Positions 9,043-18,543 are shown, counted from the stretch's first letter. The stretch is DNA of 64,000 nt from Pseudomonas sp. ERMR1:02 (GCF_002277815.1 NZ_NKJI01000001.1:427501-491500); one strand, 5' to 3'. Notes: generated by a model not told the origin, from the letters alone. Made by a program: numbers and translations.

Positions 9043-9825
9043 ATGGAATTTCTGCTCTATCTGGCGCTCGGCGCCTGTGCCGGCGTGCTGGCCGGGCTGT
9101 TCGGTGTGGGTGGCGGGATCATCATCGTTCCTGTGCTGGTTTTCAGTTTCAAGGCGCAAGGGTTTGATCCGTCGATCCTGACCCACCTCGCCGTCGGTAC
9201 ATCGCTGGCGACGATCATCTTTACCTCGGTCAACGCAGTACGCGAGCATCACCGCCGAGGCGCGGTGCGCTGGCCGATCTTTGTGTGGATGACTGTCGGC
9301 ATTCTGATCGGTGCCGGTTTTGGCGCCCTGACCGCCGAAGCGATCTCCGGACCCAATCTGCAGAAGATCATTGGCGTGTTCGCCCTGGTTATCGCCGCGC
9401 AGCTCCTGCTGGATGCGAAACCCAAGGCCAGCCGAACCGTGCCGGGGAAAGTCGGTCTGACCGTGGCCGGCAGCGTGATCGGTTGGGCCTCGGCGATTTT
9501 CGGAATTGGCGGTGGTTCACTGACCGTGCCGTTTTTGACCTGGCGCAGCGTGCCGATGCAGCAAGCGGTGGCGACCTCGTCGGCCTGCGGTCTGCCGATC
9601 GCTTTGGCAAGTGCATTAAGTTTCATGATTCTGGGCTGGCACGATCCGCTGTTGCCGGCCCATAGTCTCGGTTTTGTTTATTTGCCCGCGCTGCTGGGCA
9701 TTGCCCTGACCAGCATGGTTTTTGCCCGCTTTGGTGCGCGGCTGGCCCACAATCTGTCGCCAAAGTTGCTGAAAAGACTGTTTGCCGCTTTGCTGTTCTG
9801 CGTTGGTCTGAACTTTCTAGTCTGA
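9043..9825 (+). CDS. TSUP/TauE-SafE family membrane permease
   Basis: This 260-residue integral membrane protein has about eight hydrophobic helices in two homologous halves, each with the glycine-rich TSUP signature: GLFGVGGGIIIVPVL near residue 18 and AIFGIGGGSLTVPFL near residue 150. The family exports or imports sulfite, sulfonates or other small organosulfur anions; the substrate cannot be read from sequence. The start MEFLLYLALG at 9043 directly opens the first helix. It lies 97 bases before lgt in the same direction, as in P. aeruginosa. Confidence 0.88.
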   Translation: MEFLLYLALGACAGVLAGLFGVGGGIIIVPVLVFSFKAQGFDPSILTHLAVGTSLATIIFTSVNAVREHHRRGAVRWPIFVWMTVGILIGAGFGALTAEAISGPNLQKIIGVFALVIAAQLLLDAKPKASRTVPGKVGLTVAGSVIGWASAIFGIGGGSLTVPFLTWRSVPMQQAVATSSACGLPIALASALSFMILGWHDPLLPAHSLGFVYLPALLGIALTSMVFARFGARLAHNLSPKLLKRLFAALLFCVGLNFLV

Positions 9826-9922
9826 AGCATCTGCTCTGACGCGCAGCGCAATCCTGGCTTAATCCTGAGGTGGCAGCGTCGCCCGGGAATTTTGAAGATT
9901 TGAACGCTAATGAGGAGTCGCA

Positions 9923-10735
9923 ATGCTGCCTTACCCGCAGATCGATCCGGTGGCCTTGGCCATTGGTCCGCTGAAAATCCACTGGTACGGGTTGATGTAC
10001 CTGATCGGCATCGGCGGCGCCTGGCTGCTGGCGTCTCGCCGGTTGAACCGTTTCGACCCGACCTGGAGCAAGGAGAAACTCTCCGACATGGTGTTCTGGA
10101 TGTCGATGGGGGTGATTGTCGGCGGGCGCCTGGGTTATGTGCTGTTTTACGATCTGCATGCCTATCTGGCCAACCCGACGTTGATTTTCGAGGTATGGAA
10201 GGGCGGCATGTCGTTCCACGGCGGCTTCATCGGCGTAATGCTGGCGGCGTTGTGGTTCGGTAAAAAGAACAACAAGTCGTTCTTCCAGCTGATGGATTTC
10301 GTCGCACCGATGGTGCCGATCGGCCTGGGCGCCGGGCGTATCGGTAACTTCATCAACGCCGAGTTGTGGGGCAAGCCGACCGACGTGCCGTGGGCGATGA
10401 TCTTCCCGCCGTTCAGCGATCCGGCGCAGTTGCCGCGTCACCCGTCGCAGCTGTATCAGTTTGCGCTGGAAGGTGTGGCGCTGTTCCTGATCCTGTGGCT
10501 GTTCTCGCGCAAGCCGCGGCCAACCATGGCGGTGTCCGGGATGTTCGCGTTGTTCTATGGCATCTTCCGTTTCATCGTCGAATTCGTCCGCGTACCGGAC
10601 GCACAACTGGGCTATCTGGCCTGGAACTGGCTGACCATGGGTCAGGTGTTGTGCGTACCGATGATCGTTGGTGGTCTGTTCCTGATCTGGCTGGCGTATC
10701 ACCGCGCCCCGGCAACTCCAGCGGCAGCCGTATAA
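9923..10735 (+). CDS. lgt: Phosphatidylglycerol-prolipoprotein diacylglyceryl transferase
   Basis: Lgt transfers diacylglycerol from phosphatidylglycerol to the lipobox cysteine of prolipoproteins, the first step of lipoprotein maturation in the inner membrane. The 270-residue polytopic protein has the H-G motif region ([11 protein letters not shown]), the family signature [15 protein letters not shown] with the essential arginine and asparagine, and about seven transmembrane segments. Upstream AATGAGGAGTCGCA provides a good ribosome-binding site. thyA follows 48 bases later, the conserved lgt-thyA pair of gammaproteobacteria. Confidence 0.96.
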   Translation: MLPYPQIDPVALAIGPLKIHWYGLMYLIGIGGAWLLASRRLNRFDPTWSKEKLSDMVFWMSMGVIVGGRLGYVLFYDLHAYLANPTLIFEVWKGGMSFHGGFIGVMLAALWFGKKNNKSFFQLMDFVAPMVPIGLGAGRIGNFINAELWGKPTDVPWAMIFPPFSDPAQLPRHPSQLYQFALEGVALFLILWLFSRKPRPTMAVSGMFALFYGIFRFIVEFVRVPDAQLGYLAWNWLTMGQVLCVPMIVGGLFLIWLAYHRAPATPAAAV

Positions 10736-10783
10736 ATTCGAATCCCGGGGCGACGGCTCCGGGTTCAAGGACACAGGTAACTC

Positions 10784-11755
10784 ATGAAGCAATATCTCGA
10801 ACTGGTCGCCCACGTCATCAAGAACGGCACCAAACAGGCTAACCGCACCGGCGTGAACACCATCAGCTTTCCTGGGGCGATGCTGCGCTATGACCTGCAG
10901 GAAGGTTTCCCGGCGATCACCACCCGCAAGATGGCCTTTAAATCGGCCATCGGTGAGATGTGTGGTTTCCTGCGTGGCGTGAACAACGCTGCCGAGTTCC
11001 GCGCATTGGGCTGCAAAGTCTGGGACCAGAACGCCAACGAAAACGCTCAATGGCTGGCCAACCCGTTCCGTCAAGGCGAAGACGATCTCGGCGAAATCTA
11101 CGGCGTGCAATGGCGCAAATGGCCAGCGTACAAGCAGATACCGGTGAGCAACCAGGCCGCCATCGAACAGACCCTGCAACAAGGCTACCGTCAGATCGCC
11201 GAAGGCGAGGAAGACGGCCAGGCCTACGTGGTGCTGTACAAGGCCATCGATCAGATTCGCCAGTGTGTCGACACCATCATCAAGGACCCGGGAAGCCGCC
11301 GTATCCTGTTCCACGGCTGGAACGTCGCCCAGCTAGATGAAATGGCGTTGCCGCCATGCCATCTGCTGTACCAGTTCCACCCGAATGTCGAAACCAAAGA
11401 GATCTCTTTGACTCTCTACATCCGCTCCAACGACCTGGGCCTTGGCACGCCGTTCAACCTCACCGAAGGCGCGGCGCTGTTGAGCCTGATCGGTCGCCTG
11501 ACCGGCTACACGCCGCGTTGGTTCACCTATTTCATCGGTGACGCCCACGTCTACGAAAACCACCTGGACATGCTCAACGAACAGCTCAAACGCGAGCCGT
11601 TCCCGATGCCGAAGCTGGTGATTTCCGACCGCGTGCCTGAGTTTGCCAAGACCGGTGTGTATCAGCCGGAGTGGCTGGAGCTGATCGAGCCGGGCGATTT
11701 CTCGCTGGAAGGTTACGAGCACCATGCGCCGATGACGGCGCCGATGGCGGTCTAA
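10784..11755 (+). CDS. thyA: Thymidylate synthase, long form
   Basis: ThyA methylates dUMP to dTMP using methylenetetrahydrofolate. The catalytic cysteine is C192 in [11 protein letters not shown], and [13 protein letters not shown] provides the dUMP-binding loop. At 323 residues it is longer than the 264-residue E. coli enzyme (Cys146): an extra stretch of roughly 50 residues lies in the small domain around residues 90-145 (QYKQIP-type region through GEEDGQ), the place where the Lactobacillus casei enzyme also has an insertion. The rest of the fold is standard. The partner enzyme folA (dihydrofolate reductase) is at 23.8 kb in the same direction. Confidence 0.95.
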   Translation: MKQYLELVAHVIKNGTKQANRTGVNTISFPGAMLRYDLQEGFPAITTRKMAFKSAIGEMCGFLRGVNNAAEFRALGCKVWDQNANENAQWLANPFRQGEDDLGEIYGVQWRKWPAYKQIPVSNQAAIEQTLQQGYRQIAEGEEDGQAYVVLYKAIDQIRQCVDTIIKDPGSRRILFHGWNVAQLDEMALPPCHLLYQFHPNVETKEISLTLYIRSNDLGLGTPFNLTEGAALLSLIGRLTGYTPRWFTYFIGDAHVYENHLDMLNEQLKREPFPMPKLVISDRVPEFAKTGVYQPEWLELIEPGDFSLEGYEHHAPMTAPMAV

Positions 11756-11776
11756 CGCTGGCACCGCTTCGCGGTG

Positions 11777-11845
11777 TTCGCGGGCAAGCCTCGCTCCTAC
11801 AAGTTCACGTCGCAACTGTAGGAGCGAGGCTTGCCCGCGAAGAGG
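11777..11845. repeat. Compact REP doublet
   Basis: Arms TTCGCGGGCAAGCCTCGCTC at 11777 and its complement ending near 11842, between convergent thyA and cadR. Confidence 0.92.
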
Positions 11846-11848
11846 CCC

Positions 11849-12298
11849 TCAATGTCCATGACTTCTCCCGACATGGGAGTGCTCCACTTCCGTAGCTACA
11901 ACCCCGCCACTCACTTCCAGCCGCTGCAAAATCCCGCACTGATCGATTTCCGGCCCTTCGCCACAGCGTTGGCGCAGGTCGAGCAGTTGCGTCTGCAAGG
12001 CCAGTAAACCGTCGATCCGCGCCTTGACGTGTTGGATGTGCTCGTCGATCAGCGCGTTGACGCTTTCGCACTGGTCCTGCGGGCTGTCGCGAAAGGCCAG
12101 CAGGCTGCGGATTTCTTCGAGAGTCATGTCGAGGGTGCGGCAGTTACGGATGAAGGTCAGGCGTTCGGCGTGGGCCTGAGTGTAGACGCGGTAGTTGCCG
12201 TCGCTGCGGGCCGGTTCCGGCAGCAGGTTTTCGCGCTCGTAGTAGCGGATCGTTTCTACCGCGCAATCCGTGAGTTTCGCCAGCTCTCCAATTTTCAT
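11849..12298 (-). CDS. cadR: Cd(II)/Pb(II)-responsive MerR-family regulator
   Basis: The 149-residue regulator has an N-terminal MerR winged helix (MKIGELAKLTDCAVETIRYYE, beginning at the ATG at 12298), a dimerisation helix, and metal-site cysteines C77, C112 and C121 in the pattern of the Cd/Pb-sensing branch (CadR/PbrR). The C-terminus ends in a histidine-rich tail (H140, H142, H147, H149), which in CadR homologues forms a second metal site. It is divergent from cadA, and the MerR-type operator lies between them. A start five codons upstream (MEIIV) is possible but extends past the usual N-terminus. Metal-free CadR should bend and repress, and metal-bound CadR activate, the cadA promoter. 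Confidence 0.92.
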   Translation of the reverse strand: MKIGELAKLTDCAVETIRYYERENLLPEPARSDGNYRVYTQAHAERLTFIRNCRTLDMTLEEIRSLLAFRDSPQDQCESVNALIDEHIQHVKARIDGLLALQTQLLDLRQRCGEGPEIDQCGILQRLEVSGGVVATEVEHSHVGRSHGH

Positions 12299-12322
12299 GA
12301 CGATAATCTCCAAAAAGGATGC

Positions 12323-12353
12323 TTGACCCTATAGTGGCTACAGGGTCTTTACT
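12323..12353 (+). promoter_or_regulatory. MerR-type cadA promoter with CadR operator
   Basis: A -35-like TTGACC (12323-12328) and a -10-like TTTACT (12348-12353) are 19 bases apart, the overlong spacing typical of MerR-family targets. Between them a dyad spans 12326-12346, with arms ACCCT and AGGGT around a symmetric centre. This is the expected CadR binding site; cadA starts at 12384. Confidence 0.85.
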
Positions 12354-12383
12354 TGGCAACAGGTACTTTTATGGACGCGACCA

Positions 12384-14639
12384 ATGAGCGATTCCCTGCA
12401 CAGCCACAAACCCGAAGATGCTAGCACCAGCAAACTCAAGCCTGTGACCCAGCATGTACATGGCGGCCATGGCGATGCCTGCTGTTCGTCGAAAGCTGCA
12501 ACACCCGCGCGGGTCCAGTTGAGTGAAGCGCCAAGTGCCGATGCGCGGCTGAGCAGTTTCCGTATCGAGGCCATGGACTGCCCGACCGAGCAAACGCTGA
12601 TTCAGAACAAGCTTGGAAAACTGACCGGCATTCAGCAGCTAGAGTTCAATCTTATTAACCGGGTGCTGGGCGTCACCCATAACCTGGCGAGTACCGCACC
12701 GATCATCGAGGCCATCAAATCCCTCGGCATGCAGGCCGAGCCGCTGGAGCAGGGCGCCGCAGCACCGGCGCCTGCACCCGAGAAAAAGCCTTGGTGGCCA
12801 TTGGCGCTGTCCGGCGTCGGTGCTTTGTTGGCCGAAGTCATTCATTTCACCGGCGCAGCACCGAACTGGGTGGTGGCGGTCATCGCGCTGATCTCGATCC
12901 TCAGCGGCGGCCTCGGTACCTATAAAAAGGGCTGGATCGCCCTGAAGAACCTCAACCTGAACATTAACGCGCTGATGAGCATCGCGGTGACAGGCGCGAT
13001 CCTCATCGGCCAGTGGCCGGAAGCGGCGATGGTGATGTTTCTGTTCACCGTGGCCGAATTGATCGAAGCCAAATCTCTGGATCGCGCGCGCAACGCCATC
13101 AGCGGCCTGATGCAGATGACGCCGGAACAAGCGACGGTGTTGCAGGCTGACGGCAGTTGGGTCGCGCAAGAGGTGAAAACCATCGAGCTCGGCGCACGGG
13201 TGCGGGTGCGGCCCGGCGAGCGCATAGGTCTGGACGGCGAAGTGCTGGCGGGCAACTCGACCATCGATCAGGCGCCGATCACCGGTGAAAGCCTGCCTGT
13301 GGAGAAAACCGTCGGCGACAAGGTGTTCGCCGGCACGATCAACCAGGCTGGTTCCCTGGAATATGCCGTGACTGCGACGGCGAACAATTCGACCCTGGCG
13401 CGGATCATCCACGCGGTCGAACAGGCCCAGGGCGCGCGGGCGCCGACCCAGCGGTTCGTTGATCAATTTTCAAAAATCTACACGCCTGCAGTATTCATCT
13501 TCGCATTGGCCGTTGCTGTGATCCCGCCGCTGTTTATGGGGCAATTGTGGTTTGACTGGATCTACCGTGCCTTGGTGTTGTTGGTTGTAGCCTGCCCTTG
13601 TGCGTTGGTGATCTCCACGCCGGTGACTATTGTCAGCGGCCTCGCGGCTGCTGCGCGCAAAGGCATTCTGGTGAAGGGTGGCGTTTATCTGGAGGGCGGT
13701 TACAAGCTCGATTACCTGGCTCTGGACAAGACCGGCACCATCACCCATGGCAAACCGGTGCAGACCGATTACCTGTCACTCGATCCGACCGCCGACGCCA
13801 CGGCCCCGGCGATTGCGGCGGCAATGGCCGGCCGTTCGGATCACCCGGTATCGCGGGCCATCGCCAACGCGGCTGTGGATAAGCAATTCGCACCGTTCTC
13901 TGTGGATAACTTTGAGGCCCTGGGTGGACGCGGGGTGCGCGGCGAAATCAATGGTCAGCTCTACCATTTGGGCAACCATCGTCTGGTTGAAGATCTGGGG
14001 CTGTGTTCGCCAGAGCTGGAAGAAAAGCTGTTCGCCCTGGAAAAACAGGGCAAATCCGTGGTGCTGCTGCTTGACCGGTCCGGCCCGTTGGCACTGTTCG
14101 CCGTCGCCGATACGGTGAAGGAGTCCAGCCGCGAAGCGATCCGGCAACTGCACGAACTGGGCATCAAAACCCTGATGCTGACGGGTGATAATGTCCACAC
14201 CGCCCAGGCGATTGCCACGCAAGTGGGTATCGATCAGGCTCAGGGTGACCTGCTGCCGACCGACAAGCTGCAAGCCATCGAAGCACTTTATGCAAAGGGC
14301 CACCGCGTCGGCATGGTCGGTGACGGCATCAACGATGCGCCGGCACTGGCGCGTTCGGAGATTGGTTTCGCCATGGCCGCTGCCGGCACCGACACCGCCA
14401 TCGAAACCGCCGATGTCGCCTTGATGGACGACGATCTGCGCAAAATCCCGGCCTTCATCCGCCTGTCGCGGCAGACCTCAAGCATCCTCAAACAAAACAT
14501 CGTTCTGGCATTGGTCATCAAGGCGATCTTTCTTGGGGTAACCTTCGCCGGGCTCGCTACCATGTGGATGGCGGTGTTTGCCGACATGGGCGTGAGTCTG
14601 TTGGTGGTTTTCAACGGTTTGCGCCTGCTGCGCAAATAG
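12384..14639 (+). CDS. cadA: Cd2+/Zn2+/Pb2+-exporting P1B-type ATPase
   Basis: CadA pumps divalent soft metals out of the cytoplasm. The 751 residues start with a His/Cys-rich tail (HVHGGHGDACC), then a metal-binding-like domain (about 55-115) in which the usual CxxC is reduced to AMDCPTEQ. The membrane CPC motif is in VACPCALVIST near residue 404, the phosphorylation site in LDKTGTITHGK, the nucleotide-binding HP motif in RSDHPVSRAI and the hinge in GDGINDAPALA. About eight transmembrane helices are seen. It is divergent from cadR behind the MerR-type promoter. The next gene, a LysR regulator, begins only 10 bases after the stop and may receive read-through. Confidence 0.94.
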   Translation: MSDSLHSHKPEDASTSKLKPVTQHVHGGHGDACCSSKAATPARVQLSEAPSADARLSSFRIEAMDCPTEQTLIQNKLGKLTGIQQLEFNLINRVLGVTHNLASTAPIIEAIKSLGMQAEPLEQGAAAPAPAPEKKPWWPLALSGVGALLAEVIHFTGAAPNWVVAVIALISILSGGLGTYKKGWIALKNLNLNINALMSIAVTGAILIGQWPEAAMVMFLFTVAELIEAKSLDRARNAISGLMQMTPEQATVLQADGSWVAQEVKTIELGARVRVRPGERIGLDGEVLAGNSTIDQAPITGESLPVEKTVGDKVFAGTINQAGSLEYAVTATANNSTLARIIHAVEQAQGARAPTQRFVDQFSKIYTPAVFIFALAVAVIPPLFMGQLWFDWIYRALVLLVVACPCALVISTPVTIVSGLAAAARKGILVKGGVYLEGGYKLDYLALDKTGTITHGKPVQTDYLSLDPTADATAPAIAAAMAGRSDHPVSRAIANAAVDKQFAPFSVDNFEALGGRGVRGEINGQLYHLGNHRLVEDLGLCSPELEEKLFALEKQGKSVVLLLDRSGPLALFAVADTVKESSREAIRQLHELGIKTLMLTGDNVHTAQAIATQVGIDQAQGDLLPTDKLQAIEALYAKGHRVGMVGDGINDAPALARSEIGFAMAAAGTDTAIETADVALMDDDLRKIPAFIRLSRQTSSILKQNIVLALVIKAIFLGVTFAGLATMWMAVFADMGVSLLVVFNGLRLLRK

Positions 14640-14649
14640 ACGAAGAGGG

Positions 14650-15519
14650 ATGGTTGTGCTGAGTGCCGAGCTGAAGGCGTTTTACATGGTTGCCCGCCTG
14701 GGCAGCATTACCTTGGCAGCGAAGAAGCTTGGCCTGAGCCAGCCCACGGTAACGACCCAGATTCGGCATCTGGAAAGTCAGTACTCGGTGGAACTGTTCT
14801 ACCGTGGCGGTCGCCGCCTCAGCGTCAGTGATGAAGGGGCGCGGCTGCTGCCGATGGTGAAGACGCTGATGCAGCAGGAAGCCGACATCGAGTTTTTCCT
14901 GCGTAACAGCGGCCAGGTTCAAGGCACCCTGCGCATTGCAGCCACGGCGCCGTATTACATCCTTGATCTGGTGAAAACCTTTCGCGAGCGTCTGCCTCAG
15001 GTGGAGGTGTCGGTGGAAATCGGCAACTCCCAGCAGGTGCTCGAAGCGCTTGAGGAATACCGTGTCGATGTCGCGGCATCCTCGCAGTTGCTGGAGGATG
15101 CGCGGCTGATTCGGCGGGTGCTCGGCAGCGATCCGCTGGTACTGGCGGTGCATCGCAATCATCCGTTGGCGGTTCACGACCATGTGCCGCTCAGCGCATT
15201 GGCCGGGCATACGTTGTTGATGCGCGAGCCGGGCTCGACCACCCGCCGCATGACCGAAGAGTTGCTGGCGGGCGCCGGAGTGAGTGTCGGGCCGTTGCTG
15301 GAGATCGGCAGCCGCGAGTCGATCCGCGAAGCGGTGCTGCGCAACATCGGCATCAGCCTCATCGCGCGCCAGGAAGTGCCCCACGATCCACAGTTGCGGG
15401 TGCTGAGCATCGAGAATGCGCCATTGCTGCCGGAGTATTTGTACTGTCTGAAGGAGCGCAAAGGCGCGCGGTTGCCAGCGGCATTTCTCGGGGTGGCGCA
15501 GGAAATGTCCCCGGCCTAA
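14650..15519 (+). CDS. LysR-family regulator of the aminoethylphosphonate-locus type
   Basis: The 289-residue LysR protein has an N-terminal winged helix (LGSITLAAKKLGLSQPTVTT, about residues 18-37) and a C-terminal periplasmic-binding-like effector domain (about 90-285). Its sequence and its place beside the AEP ABC transporter match the LysR regulators associated with 2-aminoethylphosphonate catabolism. It is co-directional with the transporter genes that follow but separated from them by a 220-base gap with a palindromic repeat, so the transporter probably has its own promoter. The start at 14650 (MVVLSAELK) or the GTG two codons later are both possible. Its effector is inferred, not shown. 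Confidence 0.83.
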   Translation: MVVLSAELKAFYMVARLGSITLAAKKLGLSQPTVTTQIRHLESQYSVELFYRGGRRLSVSDEGARLLPMVKTLMQQEADIEFFLRNSGQVQGTLRIAATAPYYILDLVKTFRERLPQVEVSVEIGNSQQVLEALEEYRVDVAASSQLLEDARLIRRVLGSDPLVLAVHRNHPLAVHDHVPLSALAGHTLLMREPGSTTRRMTEELLAGAGVSVGPLLEIGSRESIREAVLRNIGISLIARQEVPHDPQLRVLSIENAPLLPEYLYCLKERKGARLPAAFLGVAQEMSPA

Positions 15520-15520
15520 T

Positions 15521-15629
15521 GATCGTTCCCACGCTCCGCGTGGGAATGCAGCCCGGGACGCTCTGCGTCCCAAAGAGCCGAACGCAGAGCGTCCGATGAG
15601 GCATTCCCACGCAGAGCGTGGGAACGATC
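15521..15629. repeat. Non-REP palindromic repeat (GATCGTTCCCACGC type)
   Basis: Outer arms 15521-15549 and 15601-15629 are near-perfect reverse complements that themselves contain the palindrome CCCACGC/GCGTGGG. An inner pair, GGACGCTCTGCGTCC and AACGCAGAGCGTCC, lies at 15556-15594. This is a second, unrelated Pseudomonas interspersed repeat, distinct from the TGTAGGAGC family. Confidence 0.85.
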
Positions 15630-15742
15630 GGTAACTCAACCAAAATCCGCGAATACCACTATCAGCCGTTTTTGCCTCACTGCCATATGACGGACGCATT
15701 ACAACTCTAGGATGGCCTTCATCTGCTTGATGAGGTCCGTCC

Positions 15743-16819
15743 ATGAACAACTCGATCGCAACTGCCCTGACCAACCCTGGTGCGCCGATGAAAGTGCGCG
15801 GCGTGCAAAAGCGTTTCGGTGCTTTCACCGCGCTGGATAACGTGTCCCTCGACGTCGCGGCCGGTGAGTTGGTGTGTCTGCTCGGGCCTTCGGGCTGTGG
15901 TAAAACCACCTTGCTGCGTTGCATCGCTGGTCTGGAAAAGCAGGACAGCGGCGAGTTGTACCTGGGCGATCGCGACGTTTCTCACCTGGCACCCCAGGCC
16001 CGGGACTACGGCATTCTGTTCCAGTCCTACGCGCTGTTTCCCAATCTCACCGTCGAAGCGAACATTGCCTACGGCCTCGCCAACGCGGGTCGCGATGAAG
16101 TGCGCCAGCGTGTCGGACAGATGCTCGAACTGGTCGGCCTGAGTGGCAGTGAGAAAAAGTACCCCGGCCAATTGTCCGGCGGTCAGCAGCAACGGGTCGC
16201 ACTGGCTCGGGCGCTGGCACCGGCACCGTCGCTGTTGTTGCTGGATGAACCGATGTCGGCCCTCGACGCCCGTGTCCGCGAGCATCTGTGTACCGAACTG
16301 CGCCAGCTGCAACGGGAGCTCGGCGTTACCACCCTGATGGTCACCCACAACCAGGATGAGGCCATGCTGATGGCCGACCGCATCGCCGTGATGAATAACG
16401 GCAAGGTCGAGCAGTACGCCACGCCGCAGGAAATCTACAACCGCCCGGCTACGCCATTCGTGGCGGAGTTCGTCGGCCAGGGCAACTGGTTGCCATTCCA
16501 TAGCAGTAGCGACAGCCACGCCCAGGTCGGTGGAATGAACCTGCGCCTGGCCGACGGTAGCGCCAAAACCGCATCGGGCCGTTTGTTCTGTCGTCCGGAA
16601 GCGATCAACGTCAACCCGGTAGTGCACGAAGAAAACCTGTTCCCGGCCAAGGTTCGCGAAATCACCTTTCTCGGCAACCGCTGCCGCATGAGCTTCGAGC
16701 TTGACCATCTGCCGGGCCACGCCTTGCTGGCCGAACTCGCGCCGGAGGCCATGCCGCGTCTCGGCGCGCAGAAAATCATGGTCGCCTTGCCTCCGCGCAG
16801 CCTGCAGGTGTTCGCCTGA
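15743..16819 (+). CDS. 2-aminoethylphosphonate ABC transporter, ATP-binding protein
   Basis: This 358-residue ATPase energises the adjacent permease. Walker A is GPSGCGKTT near residue 52, the Q-loop is LFQSYALFPN, the ABC signature is LSGGQQQR, Walker B is LLLLDEPMSALDAR and the H-loop is VTHNQDEA. A C-terminal TOBE-like domain (about 270-355) places it in the polyamine/iron/phosphonate (POTF/FbpC-like) ATPase group. Its context (LysR of the AEP type, fused permease, AEP-type binding protein, PhnZ-like enzyme) supports 2-aminoethylphosphonate as substrate. Its stop overlaps the permease start as ATGA at 16816-16819, implying translational coupling. Confidence 0.88.
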   Translation: MNNSIATALTNPGAPMKVRGVQKRFGAFTALDNVSLDVAAGELVCLLGPSGCGKTTLLRCIAGLEKQDSGELYLGDRDVSHLAPQARDYGILFQSYALFPNLTVEANIAYGLANAGRDEVRQRVGQMLELVGLSGSEKKYPGQLSGGQQQRVALARALAPAPSLLLLDEPMSALDARVREHLCTELRQLQRELGVTTLMVTHNQDEAMLMADRIAVMNNGKVEQYATPQEIYNRPATPFVAEFVGQGNWLPFHSSSDSHAQVGGMNLRLADGSAKTASGRLFCRPEAINVNPVVHEENLFPAKVREITFLGNRCRMSFELDHLPGHALLAELAPEAMPRLGAQKIMVALPPRSLQVFA

Positions 16820-18543
16820 TGAGCGCGAATATCGCGCTGCCGCTGCCGCACAAGCAGATTCGGCAGGCCTCCCGTGCCGAGATCGGCGACAGGATTTTCG
16901 TGGTCGGCGGCAAAGTCCTCTTGCTGGCGTTGCTCGGTGTGGCGGTGTTGATGCCATTGCTGGCGATTTTCTGGCGAGGTTTCAGTTCCGAGGCCGGGCA
17001 GGGTGGTGGCTGGCTGGCCGCGCGGGAATTGGTAACCAGTGCCAATTTCCACTGGCTGCTGGGCAATAGCTTGAAGGTTTCCCTCAGTGTCGCGGCGATT
17101 GTCGTACCGTTGGCCTATCTGTTTGCTTACGCCTTGCAACGCACGTTGATTCCGGGCAAAGGCATTTGGCGCGGCATCTCTCTGCTGCCATTGATGGCGC
17201 CGTCGATGCTGCCCGGCATTGCACTGGTTTATCTATTCGGCAATCAGGGCATGCTGCGCGCTTTGCTTTCGGACAATATCTACGGCTTCTGGGGCATTGT
17301 TCTGGGCGAGGTCATCTACACCTTTCCACACGCCTTGATGATTCTGCTGTCGGCGTTGTCCCTGGCGGATGCGCGACTATTCGATGCCGCCTCCAGCATG
17401 GGCGCCAGTCCCGCCAAAGCCTTTCGCAGCATCACCTGGCCGGCGACGCGTCAGGCGGTGTTCGCTGCGTTCTGTCTGGTATTTACCTTGACCATCACCG
17501 ACTTCGGCGTGCCCGTGGTGGTCGGTGGCGACTATCAAGTGCTGGCGCTGGAAGCTTACAAGGCCGTGGTCGGCCAGCAGCAGTTCGGTCGTGGTGCGTT
17601 GATCGGGATGGTGTTGCTGTTGCCTGCGCTGTTCAGCTTCGGGGTCGATGCCTGGCTGCGTCGGCGTCATGGCGATTCCATGAGCGGTCGGGCGCAAGTC
17701 TTCAAACCGGCGCCATCGAAATTACGCGATGGTTGCTACCTGGCCATCGTGCTGCTGATTTGCTCCGCGTTGTTGCTGGTGTTCGGCATGGCGGTGTTCT
17801 CTTCGTTGGTGAAGTTCTGGCCGTACAACCTGTCGTTGTCGCTCAACCACTACCAGTTCAATGACACGGCGGGCGGTGGTTGGCTGGCCTATGGCAACAG
17901 CGTGAAGATGGCGTTGAGCACGGCGCTGATCGGTAGTGCGCTGATCTTCACCGGCGCCTACCTGATGGAAAAAACCAAGGGCCAGCGCGGCCTGAATCTG
18001 ACACTGCGCATGCTCAGCTTCGTACCGATGGCGGTGCCGGGTCTGGTGCTTGGCCTGGGTTACGTTTTCTTCTTCAACCTCACCGGCAACCCGCTGCACG
18101 TGCTCTACGGGACCATGACCCTGCTGGTGGTCTGCACCATTGCGCATTATCTGACCACCGCGCAGATGACCGCGACCACGGCGCTGCGCCAACTCGACGC
18201 CGAGTTCGAAGCCGCCGCGCTTTCGCTCAAGGCGCCGCTGTATCGGCACTACCTGCGGGTCACCGTGCCGATCTGCCTGCCGGCGTTGCTGGACATCGTG
18301 CGCTACTTGTTTGTCTCGGCCATGACCACCGTCTCGGCGGCGATCTTCCTCTACAGCCCCGACACCATCCTCGCGGCGGTGGCGGTGCTGAACATGGATG
18401 ACGCCGGCAACGTCGGCGGCGCGGCGGCGATGTCGACCCTGATTCTGTTCACCTCGGCGGGCGTGTCCCTGCTGCTGGCCTGGGCCTCGCGCGGTTTACT
18501 GCGGCGCTCACAGGCCTGGCGACAGACCGCGCCTGGTCATTGA
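16819..18543 (+). CDS. 2-aminoethylphosphonate ABC transporter, fused permease
   Basis: The 574-residue membrane protein carries two MetI-like permease domains in one chain, with roughly twelve transmembrane segments. Each half has its cytoplasmic EAA loop: DAASSMGASPAKAF near residue 195 and EAAALSLKAPLYRHYL near residue 470. Such fused permeases are typical of Fe3+/AEP-type importers. It overlaps the ATPase gene by one base, and the binding-protein gene follows 51 bases later. The charged N-terminus (HKQIRQASRAEIGDR) precedes the first helix at about residue 36. Confidence 0.88.
   Translation: MSANIALPLPHKQIRQASRAEIGDRIFVVGGKVLLLALLGVAVLMPLLAIFWRGFSSEAGQGGGWLAARELVTSANFHWLLGNSLKVSLSVAAIVVPLAYLFAYALQRTLIPGKGIWRGISLLPLMAPSMLPGIALVYLFGNQGMLRALLSDNIYGFWGIVLGEVIYTFPHALMILLSALSLADARLFDAASSMGASPAKAFRSITWPATRQAVFAAFCLVFTLTITDFGVPVVVGGDYQVLALEAYKAVVGQQQFGRGALIGMVLLLPALFSFGVDAWLRRRHGDSMSGRAQVFKPAPSKLRDGCYLAIVLLICSALLLVFGMAVFSSLVKFWPYNLSLSLNHYQFNDTAGGGWLAYGNSVKMALSTALIGSALIFTGAYLMEKTKGQRGLNLTLRMLSFVPMAVPGLVLGLGYVFFFNLTGNPLHVLYGTMTLLVVCTIAHYLTTAQMTATTALRQLDAEFEAAALSLKAPLYRHYLRVTVPICLPALLDIVRYLFVSAMTTVSAAIFLYSPDTILAAVAVLNMDDAGNVGGAAAMSTLILFTSAGVSLLLAWASRGLLRRSQAWRQTAPGH

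Noticed and set aside
10742..10764. Possible terminator between lgt and thyA (CCCGG...CCGGG)
   Set aside because: The short stem has no T run and lies between two genes that are expected to be co-transcribed.
9623..11314. 563-codon open frame antisense to lgt and thyA
   Set aside because: It crosses two well-identified genes on the other strand and has no family resemblance.
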